Source: Saccharopolyspora indica | GTDB lineage: Bacteria > Actinomycetota > Actinomycetes > Mycobacteriales > Pseudonocardiaceae | DNA length: 64,000 nt | Direction of reading: 5' to 3' | Assembly (NCBI RefSeq): GCF_027853965.1 | Contig: NZ_JAQGLB010000019.1 | Location: forward strand, 1 to 64,000 | Shown: in pieces, positions 26,821 through 35,026 of the stretch | Position numbering within the stretch: position 1 is the stretch's first letter | How the letters are laid out: the number at the start of each line of letters is the position of its first letter | Program-made: the position numbers and the translations under genes | The notes under the pieces: model-generated | What the model saw: only the letters and a program-made list of their open reading frames with translations | What the model was told of the DNA's origin: nothing | Databases searched by the model: none

Positions 26821-26874
26821 GAGTGCATTTCGGTTCGAACCAGCTGCGTTCCTCGCGAACCGAAGGAGATCAGC

Positions 26875-27600
26875 GTGTCCCTCGCCCGAAACCTCGCCGG
26901 CGTCGTCGGGGCCGTCCTGGCCGCCGCGGCGTTCGTCGCCCCGGCCCAGGCCGCCGAGCAACCCCCGTCCTCGGACGTCCAGCCCTACATCATCGACGGC
27001 CGGTACGCGGAGAACGCGCCGTGGGCCGCCCGCCTGTTCGCCGACGGCCGCGAGAACTGCTCGGCCACCATCATCGCGCCGGAGTGGATCCTCACCGCGC
27101 AGCACTGCGTCGCAGGCGGCGGGCAGCTGAGCTTCAACATCGGCAACCTCGACCAGACGCAGGGCGAGAAGGCCAACGCCAAGCCCGGCGGCGTCACGAC
27201 CCACCCCAGCGCCGACCTCGCCCTGGTCAACATCGACCACGCGGTGCAGGCCGAGTACGCGCCGCTGGGCACGGTCGGCGACGTCCAGGTCGGCCAGACC
27301 GTGCAGACCTACGGCTGGGGCGCGACCTGCACCAACCTTCCCGAGATCCAGTGCCAGTCGCAGCGCCTCAAGGTCGCCGACGTGCGCGTGACCGACATCG
27401 CGTGCAGCGACTACCGCGGCGGCACCGCGGTGTGCGCGAGCCGCGGCGACGGCATCCCGGCCGGCGGTGACTCCGGCGGCCCGATGTTCTCCGGGAACGT
27501 GCAGGTCGGCGTGGCCTCCACCAGCGACCGGCAGACCACCACGGCCTACACCAACATCACCCAATACCGCGACTGGATCCAGTCCGTGGCGGGCGTGTAG
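26875..27600 (+). CDS. Secreted trypsin-like serine protease
   Basis: This 241-residue S1-family protease has a signal peptide (about 1-27, AQA-AE), a short propeptide and the catalytic triad His77 (TAQHC), Asp114 (SADLALVN) and Ser200 (GGDSGGP). The mature chain contains six cysteines, likely paired as three disulphides (for example 62/78). The GTG start follows AAGGAG by six bases. It should be exported and digest proteins outside the cell. It has its own upstream palindromes and a strong downstream hairpin, so it is a single-gene unit. Confidence 0.93.
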   Translation: MSLARNLAGVVGAVLAAAAFVAPAQAAEQPPSSDVQPYIIDGRYAENAPWAARLFADGRENCSATIIAPEWILTAQHCVAGGGQLSFNIGNLDQTQGEKANAKPGGVTTHPSADLALVNIDHAVQAEYAPLGTVGDVQVGQTVQTYGWGATCTNLPEIQCQSQRLKVADVRVTDIACSDYRGGTAVCASRGDGIPAGGDSGGPMFSGNVQVGVASTSDRQTTTAYTNITQYRDWIQSVAGV

Positions 27601-27615
27601 ATCCCACGCGGTCGG

Positions 27616-27653
27616 CGGTCCGCTCGGGTGCGTGCCGGCACCCGAGCGGACCG
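27616..27653. terminator. Strong hairpin after the protease gene
   Basis: A perfect 16-bp stem (CGGTCCGCTCGGGTGC / GCACCCGAGCGGACCG) with a 6-base loop begins 15 bases past the protease stop. T-richer sequence (TTCGCGTTTGG) follows. It should end the protease transcript before ectA. Confidence 0.8.
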
Positions 27654-27899
27654 TTCGCGTTTGGATTTCATCTCTGCGAGCAGTTTTTTCGGCTAACGGA
27701 AATCATCCCCGACACACCCGCGCGAACAGCGCGGGAATTCGGCGTTTCCGCAGGTCAGAAGGTATACGAAAGAATTGATCAATAATACGCGCGGCGCGCG
27801 GGTAGCACCGCGTCAGATCACAAATCAACGTTTCTGTAGTGCTTCTCACGTGTAAAATCGCGTCTCGCCTGGTAGACGAGTGACTATCGCTCCGCGAAC

Positions 27900-27928
27900 C
27901 TGACGCGTTACGGATGTTCTGTTAAGTT
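27900..27928 (+). promoter_or_regulatory. Candidate ectA promoter (leaderless)
   Basis: CTGACG (27900-27905) is separated by exactly 17 bases from TAAGTT (27923-27928), which ends eight bases before the ectA ATG. No Shine-Dalgarno is present, so the transcript likely begins at or within a few bases of the start codon. Confidence 0.5.
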
Positions 27929-27936
27929 GGCGAAGC

Positions 27937-28509
27937 ATGACCGGCGACAAACCGAGCCATAACAACGACGAACGAATTGGCGGAAGCGGTTCAGCCGGGC
28001 GGTTGGAGATCGACGCTCCGGTCGTCGCGGACGGCCCCGAGCTCTACCGGATCACCTGCGATTCGGCGGTGCTCGACGTGAACTCGTCCTACGCCTATCT
28101 GTTGTGGTGCCGGGACTTCGCGCAGACCTCAGCGGTGGCGCGCATCGACGGAGCGGTGGTGGGCTTCGTGACCGGGTACATCCGGCCCGACGCCCCCGAC
28201 ACCCTGGTGGTGTGGCAGATCGCCGTCGATGCCTCCCAGCGCGGTGGTGGCGTGGCCAGCCGTCTCCTCGGGCACCTGGTGGACCGCGTGCAACCGCGCG
28301 GGATCCGGTACCTGGAGACGACGATCACCCCGGACAACGCCGCTTCGATCAAGCTGTTCACCGCGCTGGCGCGCAGCCGCTCGGCGGAACTGCAGCGCAG
28401 CGAGCTGTTCACCGCCGACCTGTTCCCGGACGCGCACCTGGGAGAAGACCTGTACCGCATCGGGCCGTTCGCCGCGGCCCCCGCTGTCGCAGCCGCAACC
28501 GGCCGCTGA
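27937..28509 (+). CDS. ectA: L-2,4-diaminobutyric acid acetyltransferase EctA
   Basis: This 190-residue GNAT-fold enzyme performs the second step of ectoine synthesis: acetyl-CoA plus L-2,4-diaminobutyrate gives N-gamma-acetyl-diaminobutyrate. The acetyl-CoA loop region [19 protein letters not shown] (about 98-116) and [17 protein letters not shown] (about 128-144) match the EctA family. The start is ATG ([10 protein letters not shown]) with an apparently leaderless promoter. It is the first gene of ectABCD, and all four genes are on the same strand. Confidence 0.95.
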   Translation: MTGDKPSHNNDERIGGSGSAGRLEIDAPVVADGPELYRITCDSAVLDVNSSYAYLLWCRDFAQTSAVARIDGAVVGFVTGYIRPDAPDTLVVWQIAVDASQRGGGVASRLLGHLVDRVQPRGIRYLETTITPDNAASIKLFTALARSRSAELQRSELFTADLFPDAHLGEDLYRIGPFAAAPAVAAATGR

Positions 28510-28574
28510 CGCACGAAATCTTGCCTGCTGCCGAGGCGCGCCCGCAGTGCGCCGCCCGGCACGAACGGAGGATC

Positions 28575-29822
28575 GTGAACGACATCTTCGCAACCCTGGA
28601 ATCCGAAGTCCGCAGCTACTGCCGCACCTGGCCGACGGTGTTCGACCGCGCCTCCGGCAGCTACCTGTACGACCAGGACGGCACCGCCTACCTGGACTTC
28701 TTCGCCGGTGCGGGAGCGCTCAACTACGGGCACAACAACCCGGCGCTGAAACGCAAGCTCCTCGAATACCTGGAGCGGGACGGCGTCACCCACGCCCTCG
28801 ACCAGTCCACCGTCGCCAAGGGCGAGTTCCTGCGGAGCTTCCAGCAGAACGTGCTCGAACCGCGCGGGCTGAACTACAAGGTCCAGTTCCCCGGCCCGAC
28901 CGGCACCAACTCGGTGGAGTCGGCGCTGAAGCTGGTCCGCAAGATCACCGGCCGCGAGTCGATCATCAGCTTCACCAACGCTTTCCACGGCATGACGCTG
29001 GGTTCGCTGTCGGTGACCGGCAACTCGATGAAGCGCGGCGGCGCGGGCATCCCGCTGGTGCACGCCACGCCGATGCCCTACGACGACTACTTCGACGGCC
29101 AGGTCCCCGACTTCCTGTACTTCGAGAAGATGCTCGAGGACAGCGGCAGCGGCCTCAACGAGCCGGCCGCGGTGATCGTCGAGACGCTGCAGGGCGAGGG
29201 CGGCATCAACTCGTCGCGGCCGGAGTGGCTGCGCGGGCTCTACGACCTGTGCCAGAAGCACGGCATGCTGATGATCGTCGACGACGTGCAGATGGGCTGC
29301 GGCCGCACCGGCCCGTTCTTCAGCTTCGAAGAGGCCGGCATCCAGCCCGACATCGTCTGCCTGTCGAAGTCCATCGGCGGCTACGGCCTGCCGATGGCGC
29401 TGACGCTGATCAAGCCGGAGCACGACGTGTGGGAGCCGGGCGAGCACAACGGCACCTTCCGCGGCAACAACCCGGCGTTCATCACCGCGACCGAGGCCAT
29501 CGAGCAGTACTGGAAGGACGACTCGCTGCAGAAGGCGACCATCGCCAAGGGCGAGCGGGTCGGCGCGGTGCTGGAGGAGATCGCCGCCGAGCACGGCGGG
29601 GCCATCTCGAAGGGCCGCGGCCTGGCCCGCGGCATCGGCTTCGACGACCTCAACGTGGCGGGCAAGGTCTCCAAGGCGGCCTTCGACCGCAAGCTGCTGG
29701 TGGAGACCTCCGGTCCGTCCAGCGAGGTGCTGAAGATCATGCCGCCGCTGACCGTCTCGGACGACGAGCTGGAGAAGGGCCTGCAGATCATCCGCGAGTC
29801 GGTCCGCGAAGTGCTGGCCTGA
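28575..29822 (+). CDS. ectB: Diaminobutyrate-2-oxoglutarate transaminase EctB
   Basis: This 415-residue class III PLP aminotransferase converts aspartate-4-semialdehyde to L-2,4-diaminobutyrate with glutamate as donor, the committed ectoine step. The PLP lysine is Lys265 in [10 protein letters not shown]. The cofactor Asp lies in [12 protein letters not shown] (about 235-246), and phosphate contacts are in [13 protein letters not shown] (109-121). The GTG start follows GGAGG by four bases. It is 65 bases after ectA and followed by a strong stem-loop before ectC. Confidence 0.95.
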   Translation: MNDIFATLESEVRSYCRTWPTVFDRASGSYLYDQDGTAYLDFFAGAGALNYGHNNPALKRKLLEYLERDGVTHALDQSTVAKGEFLRSFQQNVLEPRGLNYKVQFPGPTGTNSVESALKLVRKITGRESIISFTNAFHGMTLGSLSVTGNSMKRGGAGIPLVHATPMPYDDYFDGQVPDFLYFEKMLEDSGSGLNEPAAVIVETLQGEGGINSSRPEWLRGLYDLCQKHGMLMIVDDVQMGCGRTGPFFSFEEAGIQPDIVCLSKSIGGYGLPMALTLIKPEHDVWEPGEHNGTFRGNNPAFITATEAIEQYWKDDSLQKATIAKGERVGAVLEEIAAEHGGAISKGRGLARGIGFDDLNVAGKVSKAAFDRKLLVETSGPSSEVLKIMPPLTVSDDELEKGLQIIRESVREVLA

Positions 29823-29826
29823 CGGG

Positions 29827-29885
29827 CGCGCGGGAATCCCGGCACCCGGACGATCGAATCCGCGTGCCGGGACTGTTCCCGCGCG
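29827..29885. terminator. Large stem-loop between ectB and ectC
   Basis: CGCGCGGGAA-t-CCCGGCAC pairs with GTGCCGGG-actg-TTCCCGCGCG, giving an 18-bp interrupted stem with an 18-base loop directly after the ectB stop. It lacks a T-run. It may be a partial terminator or an mRNA-stabilising structure inside the operon. Confidence 0.5.
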
Positions 29886-29964
29886 TGCGCCTGATGAGAA
29901 TCTGCGGCGGTGCGCGGCAGCGACCGCGCGCGAACTGGTACTGAGAAACATCCTTGGAGGAAAC

Positions 29965-30375
29965 GTGATCGTCCGGCACCTGTCGGAAATCGAGGACACC
30001 GACGCCGACATCAAGTCGGAGAACTGGCGCAGCAAGCGGATCATCCTGGCCAAGGACAAGCTCGGCTTCTCGGTGCACGAGACCACGCTCTACGCGGGCA
30101 CGGTGAACGACTTCTGGTACGCCAACCACATCGAGGCCGTGTTCATCACCTCCGGTGAGGGCGAGGTCGAGAACAAGGCGACCGGCGAGGTGCACCAGCT
30201 CAAGCCGGGTTCGATCTACGTGCTCGACAACGCCGACAAGCACCAGGTCCGGCCGCGCACCGAGATGAAGACGGTCTGCGTGTTCAACCCGCCGGTGACC
30301 GGCCGCGAGGTGCACGACGAGAACGGCGTGTACCCGCTGATCGTCGAAGAGGACGAGGCCGCGGCGGCCAACTGA
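29965..30375 (+). CDS. ectC: L-ectoine synthase EctC
   Basis: This 136-residue cupin cyclises N-gamma-acetyl-diaminobutyrate to ectoine in the cytoplasm. Conserved features include [22 protein letters not shown] at the N-terminus, [15 protein letters not shown] (about 54-69, the metal-binding cupin motif), and the second cupin segment with [29 protein letters not shown]. The GTG is preceded by GGAGG at about five bases. It follows ectB after 142 bases containing a stem-loop. Confidence 0.96.
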   Translation: MIVRHLSEIEDTDADIKSENWRSKRIILAKDKLGFSVHETTLYAGTVNDFWYANHIEAVFITSGEGEVENKATGEVHQLKPGSIYVLDNADKHQVRPRTEMKTVCVFNPPVTGREVHDENGVYPLIVEEDEAAAAN

Positions 30376-30398
30376 GCCCACCGCGCTTGTCCACCGCC

Positions 30399-30432
30399 CG
30401 TGGCGGGTAACCCAGGCTGGTTACCCGCCACG
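30399..30432. terminator. Perfect stem-loop between ectC and ectD
   Basis: CGTGGCGGGTAACC and GGTTACCCGCCACG form a perfect 14-bp stem with a 6-base loop, 24 bases after the ectC stop. It could reduce read-through into ectD and so set the ectoine to hydroxyectoine ratio. No T-run follows. Confidence 0.55.
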
Positions 30433-30572
30433 CGCACAACTGGTCTCCCCCCGGCTCGGGGGGATTGCGGGCGCGCCGAGTGCGCGCCGCTTCTAACCGA
30501 GGAACCGAGAAATGGCGGCGGTGCCGACGGCACCGACCGCTCCGGCGGGAATTCGCGAAGGAGGCGCAACCC

Positions 30573-31475
30573 ATGACCGTCGCTGAACTCAGCACCCAGG
30601 ACCGCTACCCGACCCGGGTGGGCGCCGAACCGTCCCCGATCGACCGGGACGACCCCACCGTGTGGCCCGGCGTGGACGCCGGCCCGGCCAGCGCGGCGGA
30701 GCTCCGCTCGCACGAGGTCAAGGGCTTCCACGTCGTGGAGGGCCTGCTGTCCCCGGCTGAGGTGCAGACGTACTGGCAGGAGCTGGAACGGCTCACCAGC
30801 GACCCGGCGGTGCGCGCGGACGAGCGCACCATCGTCGAGCGGTCGTCGGACGAGGTCCGCTCGATCTTCGAGGTGCACCGCACCAGCGAGCTGATCGCGG
30901 AACTGGCCCGCGACCCGCGGGTGCTGGACCGGGCCCGGCAGATCCTCGGCTCGGACGTGTACGTGCACCAGAGCCGGATCAACTACATGCCCGGCTACCG
31001 GGGCACCGGTTTCTACTGGCACTCCGACTTCGAGACCTGGCACGCCGAGGACGGCATGCCCGCGATGCGCGCGGTCAGCATCTCGATCGCCCTCACGGAC
31101 AACTACCCGTTCAACGGCGGCCTGATGATCATGCCGGGCTCGCACCGGACGTTCGTGCCCTGCGCGGGCGAGACGCCCGCGGACAACTACAAGTCCTCGC
31201 TCAAGGAGCAGCGGGTCGGGGTGCCCAGCGAGGACGACATCACGCGGCTGGCCTACGAGCACGGCATCGAGCAGTTCACCGGCCCGGCGGGCTCGGCCCT
31301 GTGGTTCGACTCGAACTGCATGCACGCCTCGGGCAACAACATCACGCCGTTCCCCCGCTCGAACATCTTCATCGTGTTCAACAGCGTGGAGAACGCCCTG
31401 GAGCACCCCTTCGCAGCGCAGATCCCACGCCCGCGCTTCATCGCGGCGCAGGACCGCACGCCGCTTAGTCGGTGA
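30573..31475 (+). CDS. ectD: Ectoine 5-hydroxylase EctD
   Basis: This 300-residue Fe(II)/2-oxoglutarate dioxygenase converts ectoine to 5-hydroxyectoine. It shows the family signature FYWHSDFETWHAEDGMP (147-163), with iron ligands His150 and Asp152 and the distal His251 in MHASGNN; the 2-oxoglutarate anchor Arg is in the PFPRSNIFIVFNSVEN segment. The ATG follows AAGGAGG at eight bases. A 197-base gap with a perfect hairpin separates it from ectC, so part of its expression may be independent. Copy 5 of the 44-bp palindrome follows its stop. Confidence 0.96.
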   Translation: MTVAELSTQDRYPTRVGAEPSPIDRDDPTVWPGVDAGPASAAELRSHEVKGFHVVEGLLSPAEVQTYWQELERLTSDPAVRADERTIVERSSDEVRSIFEVHRTSELIAELARDPRVLDRARQILGSDVYVHQSRINYMPGYRGTGFYWHSDFETWHAEDGMPAMRAVSISIALTDNYPFNGGLMIMPGSHRTFVPCAGETPADNYKSSLKEQRVGVPSEDDITRLAYEHGIEQFTGPAGSALWFDSNCMHASGNNITPFPRSNIFIVFNSVENALEHPFAAQIPRPRFIAAQDRTPLSR

Positions 31476-31512
31476 TGGGTGCCGTGGGGGTTTTGCTGAG
31501 TTGGTGATGGTT

Positions 31513-31556
31513 CCGTGAGCGTTTTGGGGTGCTATGGCGCCCCGAAACGCTCACGG
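31513..31556. repeat. 44-bp dispersed palindrome, copy 5
   Basis: CCGTGAGCGTTTTGGGGTG and GCCCCGAAACGCTCACGG surround CTATGG. It fills the 88-base gap between the converging ectD and AlgX-like genes. It is suited to act as a two-way terminator. Confidence 0.85.
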
Positions 31557-31563
31557 CCACGGC

Positions 31564-32841
31564 TCAGCGGATGGGGTGGGCCGCCAGGACCGCGCCCGCC
31601 CTGTCGGCGACCGCTGCGTCGAGCATCGGGTAGCGGCCGCCTGCCACGAAGCGCTCGGAGAGCTCGAAGGTCACGATCTCGCCTTCGGCGAGGAGCCGGC
31701 CCGCCGCTTCCGGGTCCACCGCGACCTGGTCCGGGTGCACGATCGTCAGATCGGTGAACGTCGCCGCCAGGTACGGGCTGGCGAACTGGGTGAACGAGTC
31801 GCCCACCATCCGCATCGGCCGGGTCACCATGCCCGGCTTCGGCGGCGATTCCAGGTGCAGCGGCTCGTGGAAGTCGCTCGGCTTGAACTGGGTGTTGTCC
31901 ACGTCGCTGCCGTCCGGTGCCAGCGAGTACGCCTGGATCGGCACGGTGCGGTCCTGGCCCAGCAGGTCCGGGATGTCCGCGCTGTGCGGGTACTGCCGCG
32001 ACGGCCGGACCTTCCAGTCGCGCGTCGCGCCCGGCTCCAGGCGTTCGGCGAGCTGGTAGGCCATGGTGATGCCGCCCTCGTGCGTCCAGTGCGTGTCGAT
32101 GTCGTGGTAGATCGGCCGCTGGTTGCGCGCGGCCACCTCGCGCAGCTGACCGCGCATGTCCAGCGCGCCGGTCTCGCGCGGAACCCGCTTCCAGAACTCC
32201 TCGCGGGCCTTCGCCGAGCAGTCCTCGCCCGCAAAGGCGTCGGGCAGGTTCTCCGGGTACACAGTGGACTTGTCCGGTGCCACTACCAGCTGGAACTTCC
32301 GCCCGGAGGCCTCGACGACCTGGCGCCAGCGGCGCAGCCCGGCGATCACCTCGTCCAGCGAGCGCTTCGGCACGCAGCGGTAGGACACGTCGTGCCCCAG
32401 GTAGAGCCAGCCGCCCTTGCCCTCGATGACCGCGGGGAACACGTTCTCGTCGATCTGCGGCTTCTCGTCGACCTGCCCGGCACCCACCGGCGAGGTGTGC
32501 GAACCGCCGTCCAGCCGAGCGGGTTCGCCGAAGACGCCGCGGCTGAGCGCGTCGACCGACTGCACGGCCTGGCGCCGGAACGGCAGGTGATCGGTGGCCC
32601 AGGCGTTCATCCCGGTGAAGAAGCCCCAGCCGTCGGTGACGCTCGGGAACGCGGCCAGCGGCCGGTTCTCCAGCTGCGCGGGACGAGCCCCGAAGACCCA
32701 GCTCACCAGCGGCGCGGTGAAGAACAGGACGGCGCACACCAGCGCCGCGAGCTGCCGCCTGCCGTGCCGCGGCCGGTGCAGCGGGTGCTCCCGCGGCAAC
32801 CACGCCTCGTGGACCGGGGGGAGCTTCTTCTGCCGCGACAC
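31564..32841 (-). CDS. AlgX/AlgJ-like SGNH-fold acetyltransferase-family protein
   Basis: This 425-residue protein has an N-terminal membrane anchor (about 30-52) and an extracytoplasmic domain of the AlgX/AlgJ SGNH type. Motifs include GWLYLGHD (about 145), VVAPDKSTVYPENLP (about 185-199), DTHWTHEGG (about 250; catalytic Asp/His region) and a late MVGDSFTQF (about 345; nucleophile Ser). Such proteins act with an MBOAT protein to O-acetylate exopolysaccharide or cell-wall glycans. The MBOAT partner is encoded 2.2 kb away on the same strand, with a PP2C gene and a reversed TIR gene in between. The GTG start lacks a clear ribosome site. Confidence 0.8.
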   Translation of the reverse strand: MSRQKKLPPVHEAWLPREHPLHRPRHGRRQLAALVCAVLFFTAPLVSWVFGARPAQLENRPLAAFPSVTDGWGFFTGMNAWATDHLPFRRQAVQSVDALSRGVFGEPARLDGGSHTSPVGAGQVDEKPQIDENVFPAVIEGKGGWLYLGHDVSYRCVPKRSLDEVIAGLRRWRQVVEASGRKFQLVVAPDKSTVYPENLPDAFAGEDCSAKAREEFWKRVPRETGALDMRGQLREVAARNQRPIYHDIDTHWTHEGGITMAYQLAERLEPGATRDWKVRPSRQYPHSADIPDLLGQDRTVPIQAYSLAPDGSDVDNTQFKPSDFHEPLHLESPPKPGMVTRPMRMVGDSFTQFASPYLAATFTDLTIVHPDQVAVDPEAAGRLLAEGEIVTFELSERFVAGGRYPMLDAAVADRAGAVLAAHPIR

Positions 32842-33033
32842 ACCCCAACGTTAACCGGCCACTCACCGCGACCGATCGAAAACTCGCAGATCCACGAGCA
32901 GCGCCGTCGCGCCACGACAAGCACCGAGCCCAGCTGATCTATTCGGGTGAAGCGCAGATCCGAGTCCGCAGCGCCCCGAGCACCGCTGAGACGATTCAGC
33001 CAGCTGCGCAGGATCGACCGGGGAAGCGAGCAC

Positions 33034-34167
33034 ATGTCGAGCGCCAAGGGGTTCTTGTCCTACGTCCACGCGGACGACGCCGCGGAATCCGGGAGGATCG
33101 CGCAGCTCGCCCGGGACGTCGTGGCTCAGTACGAGATGATCACCGGTGAGCAGATCGACCTGTTCCTGGACCGCGACGAGATCTCCTGGGGCGAGGACTG
33201 GCGTTCCAAGATCGACGACACCCTGTCCGACGTGGCCTTCTTCATCCCGGTGCTCACGCGGCGCTACTTCCGGAGCCAGGAGTGCCGCCGCGAACTGGAC
33301 TTCTTCATCAAGAAGGCCCGAGCGCTCGGGCTCACCGAGCTGGTCCTGCCCATCCTCTACACCGACTTCCCCGAACTCCGCGAAGATCCGCCGACCGATG
33401 AGCTGATCGCGCGCACCAGCGCCTTCCAGCGGGTCGACTGGACCGATCTCCGGTTCGCGGCCACCACCTCTCCTGAATACCGGAAAGCAGTGGCACAGCT
33501 GGCGCAGCGGCTCGCGGAGGCCGCGACCGCCGCTGAAGCGGTGGACGACAGCAGCGACGCCGAGGGCGTCCGGGAGGCGATCCCGTCCGCGCCGGACGAC
33601 GAAGCGGGATTCGCCGACGCGGTGTCCGAGGCCGAGGAAGTCATGCCCGCGTGGACGGAAACGGTTCGCCGGATCACGGCGGAGATCCTCCGCATCGAGA
33701 AGCTCGCCACCACTGCGGGAGAGCAGCTCCAGGCCAGCGATGCCCGCGGGCAGGGGCCAGTGGCCAGGAACTCGATCTTCAACCAGTTCGCACAGGGGCT
33801 GAAGTCTCCGGCCGAACGGATCGCGAGACTGAGCAACGAGTTCGCCGCCCAACTCCACGCGATGGACCTGGGCATGCAAGCGGTCCTCGCGCGCATGCCC
33901 GGCGAGCTCAGGCAGAACTCGAGCAGCGCCGAGGACTTCGTCGAGCTGGTCCGGCAGATGGCGTCCGGCTCGGCGGAGGGCCTGGAGGCGTTGGAGCAAC
34001 TGGTGTCGACGATCGAGCCCGTCGAGCGGGAATCGCGCAACCTGCGCCCCGCTTTCCGCGAGCTGCGCAAAGGCCTGACCCTCATGGTCGACGGCGACGA
34101 GGTCATCCAGAACTGGGTCAAGCAGATGGACGGCCTGCAAGTGCCCCCGCGCCCGAACGCCGGCTGA
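33034..34167 (+). CDS. TIR-domain protein with helical C-terminal region
   Basis: This 377-residue protein starts with a TIR domain (about 3-130). It has KGFLSYVHADD, the loop DRDEISWGEDWRSKID, and RRYFRSQECRREL, in which Ser81-x-x-Cys84-x-x-Glu87 matches the conserved helix carrying the catalytic Glu of NADase TIRs. From about 145 to 377 the chain is helical, acidic then amphipathic, with no recognised sensor domain. Bacterial TIR proteins often cleave NAD+ in antiphage defence, but signalling roles exist. The start MSSAKGF was preferred over a Met 29 codons upstream. It is the only plus-strand gene in a minus-strand acetylation cluster. Confidence 0.82.
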   Translation: MSSAKGFLSYVHADDAAESGRIAQLARDVVAQYEMITGEQIDLFLDRDEISWGEDWRSKIDDTLSDVAFFIPVLTRRYFRSQECRRELDFFIKKARALGLTELVLPILYTDFPELREDPPTDELIARTSAFQRVDWTDLRFAATTSPEYRKAVAQLAQRLAEAATAAEAVDDSSDAEGVREAIPSAPDDEAGFADAVSEAEEVMPAWTETVRRITAEILRIEKLATTAGEQLQASDARGQGPVARNSIFNQFAQGLKSPAERIARLSNEFAAQLHAMDLGMQAVLARMPGELRQNSSSAEDFVELVRQMASGSAEGLEALEQLVSTIEPVERESRNLRPAFRELRKGLTLMVDGDEVIQNWVKQMDGLQVPPRPNAG

Positions 34168-34187
34168 GCCCGCGCGGCACCTCGGAG

Positions 34188-34889
34188 CTACTCGACGTTG
34201 ACCACGACCGCGCTGACGTTGTCGTCGGAGAGCTGCTCCACCGCGGCCGCGACGAGCTGCTCCGCGGCGTCCTGCGGGTTCGGTTCCGAGCCCAGGATCT
34301 CCTCGATCTCCTCGGTGGACAGCGTCTTGAACAGGCCGTCCGAGCAGATCAGCAGCCGGTCCTCCGGCCGGCAGGACAGCTCGATGCGGTCGACCTCGAC
34401 CTCCGGGCCGACGCCGATCGCCCGGGTGAGCACGTTGCGGTGCGGGTGCTCGTCGGCCGCGTCCTCGCTGACCGCTCCGGCGCGCAGCAGCTCCGCGATG
34501 ACGGTGTGATCGCGGGTCAGCAGCTCGAGGTGCCCGTTGCGGAGCCGGTACAGCCGCGAGTCGCCCACGTGCGCGGCCACGACCCCGGCGTCCGTCGTCA
34601 GCGCCACGGCGACCAGCGTGGTGCCCATGGTCACCGCCTCGCGGTCCGCGCGTCTGAGCACCGCCCGGTTGGCCTGCTGGCAGGCGTGCAGCAGCCCGTC
34701 GGCGCTGCGGTCGGTGGCGAAGTCCGCGTTCAGCGCGTCCAGCGCGAGCCTGCTGGCGACCTCCCCGCTGGACAGCCCGCCCACCCCGTCCGCGAGCCCG
34801 AACAGCCCGTCGCCGACGACCACCGCGTCCTGGTTGTTCCTGCGTCCGCCCTGGTGCGTTGCTGCGCCGGCGACAAGCGTGCTGGTCAC
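34188..34889 (-). CDS. PP2C-type serine/threonine phosphatase
   Basis: This 233-residue PPM phosphatase has the metal-binding motifs RRNNQDAVVV (about 16-25), DGVGGLSSGEVAS (about 34-46), AAHVGDSRLYRLRNG (about 106-120), LTRDHT and the final SDGLFKTL and DDNVSAVVV, so it should be an active Mn2+/Mg2+ phosphatase. No partner kinase or FHA protein is nearby. The GTG start has GGAGGGG nine bases upstream. It converges with the TIR gene (20 bases apart) and is followed in its own direction by no same-strand partner until the AlgX-like gene. Confidence 0.9.
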   Translation of the reverse strand: MTSTLVAGAATHQGGRRNNQDAVVVGDGLFGLADGVGGLSSGEVASRLALDALNADFATDRSADGLLHACQQANRAVLRRADREAVTMGTTLVAVALTTDAGVVAAHVGDSRLYRLRNGHLELLTRDHTVIAELLRAGAVSEDAADEHPHRNVLTRAIGVGPEVEVDRIELSCRPEDRLLICSDGLFKTLSTEEIEEILGSEPNPQDAAEQLVAAAVEQLSDDNVSAVVVNVE

Positions 34890-35026
34890 TTCGGATCCCC
34901 TCCGTTGGGTTGACCGGTCGAACTGCTCGATCGGTAGACGGCCACCGACCCGCTGAGGTTCGCACGATCCCGCAATCCCGGTGCGAAGATCACACCGGCC
35001 CGTCCCACCAGGAAGAGTCAAACACC

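Larger units (their letters stand above)
27601..27936. other. 336-bp region between the protease and ectA
   Basis: Besides the protease terminator it contains a smaller hairpin (CCCGCGC-gaaca-GCGCGGG, 27717-27735) and GCGTTTCCGCAGGT (27742-27755). The latter is identical to the outer arm of palindrome copy 7. An unusually AT-rich stretch and the ectA promoter candidate lie near its end. No gene is seen. Confidence 0.6.
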
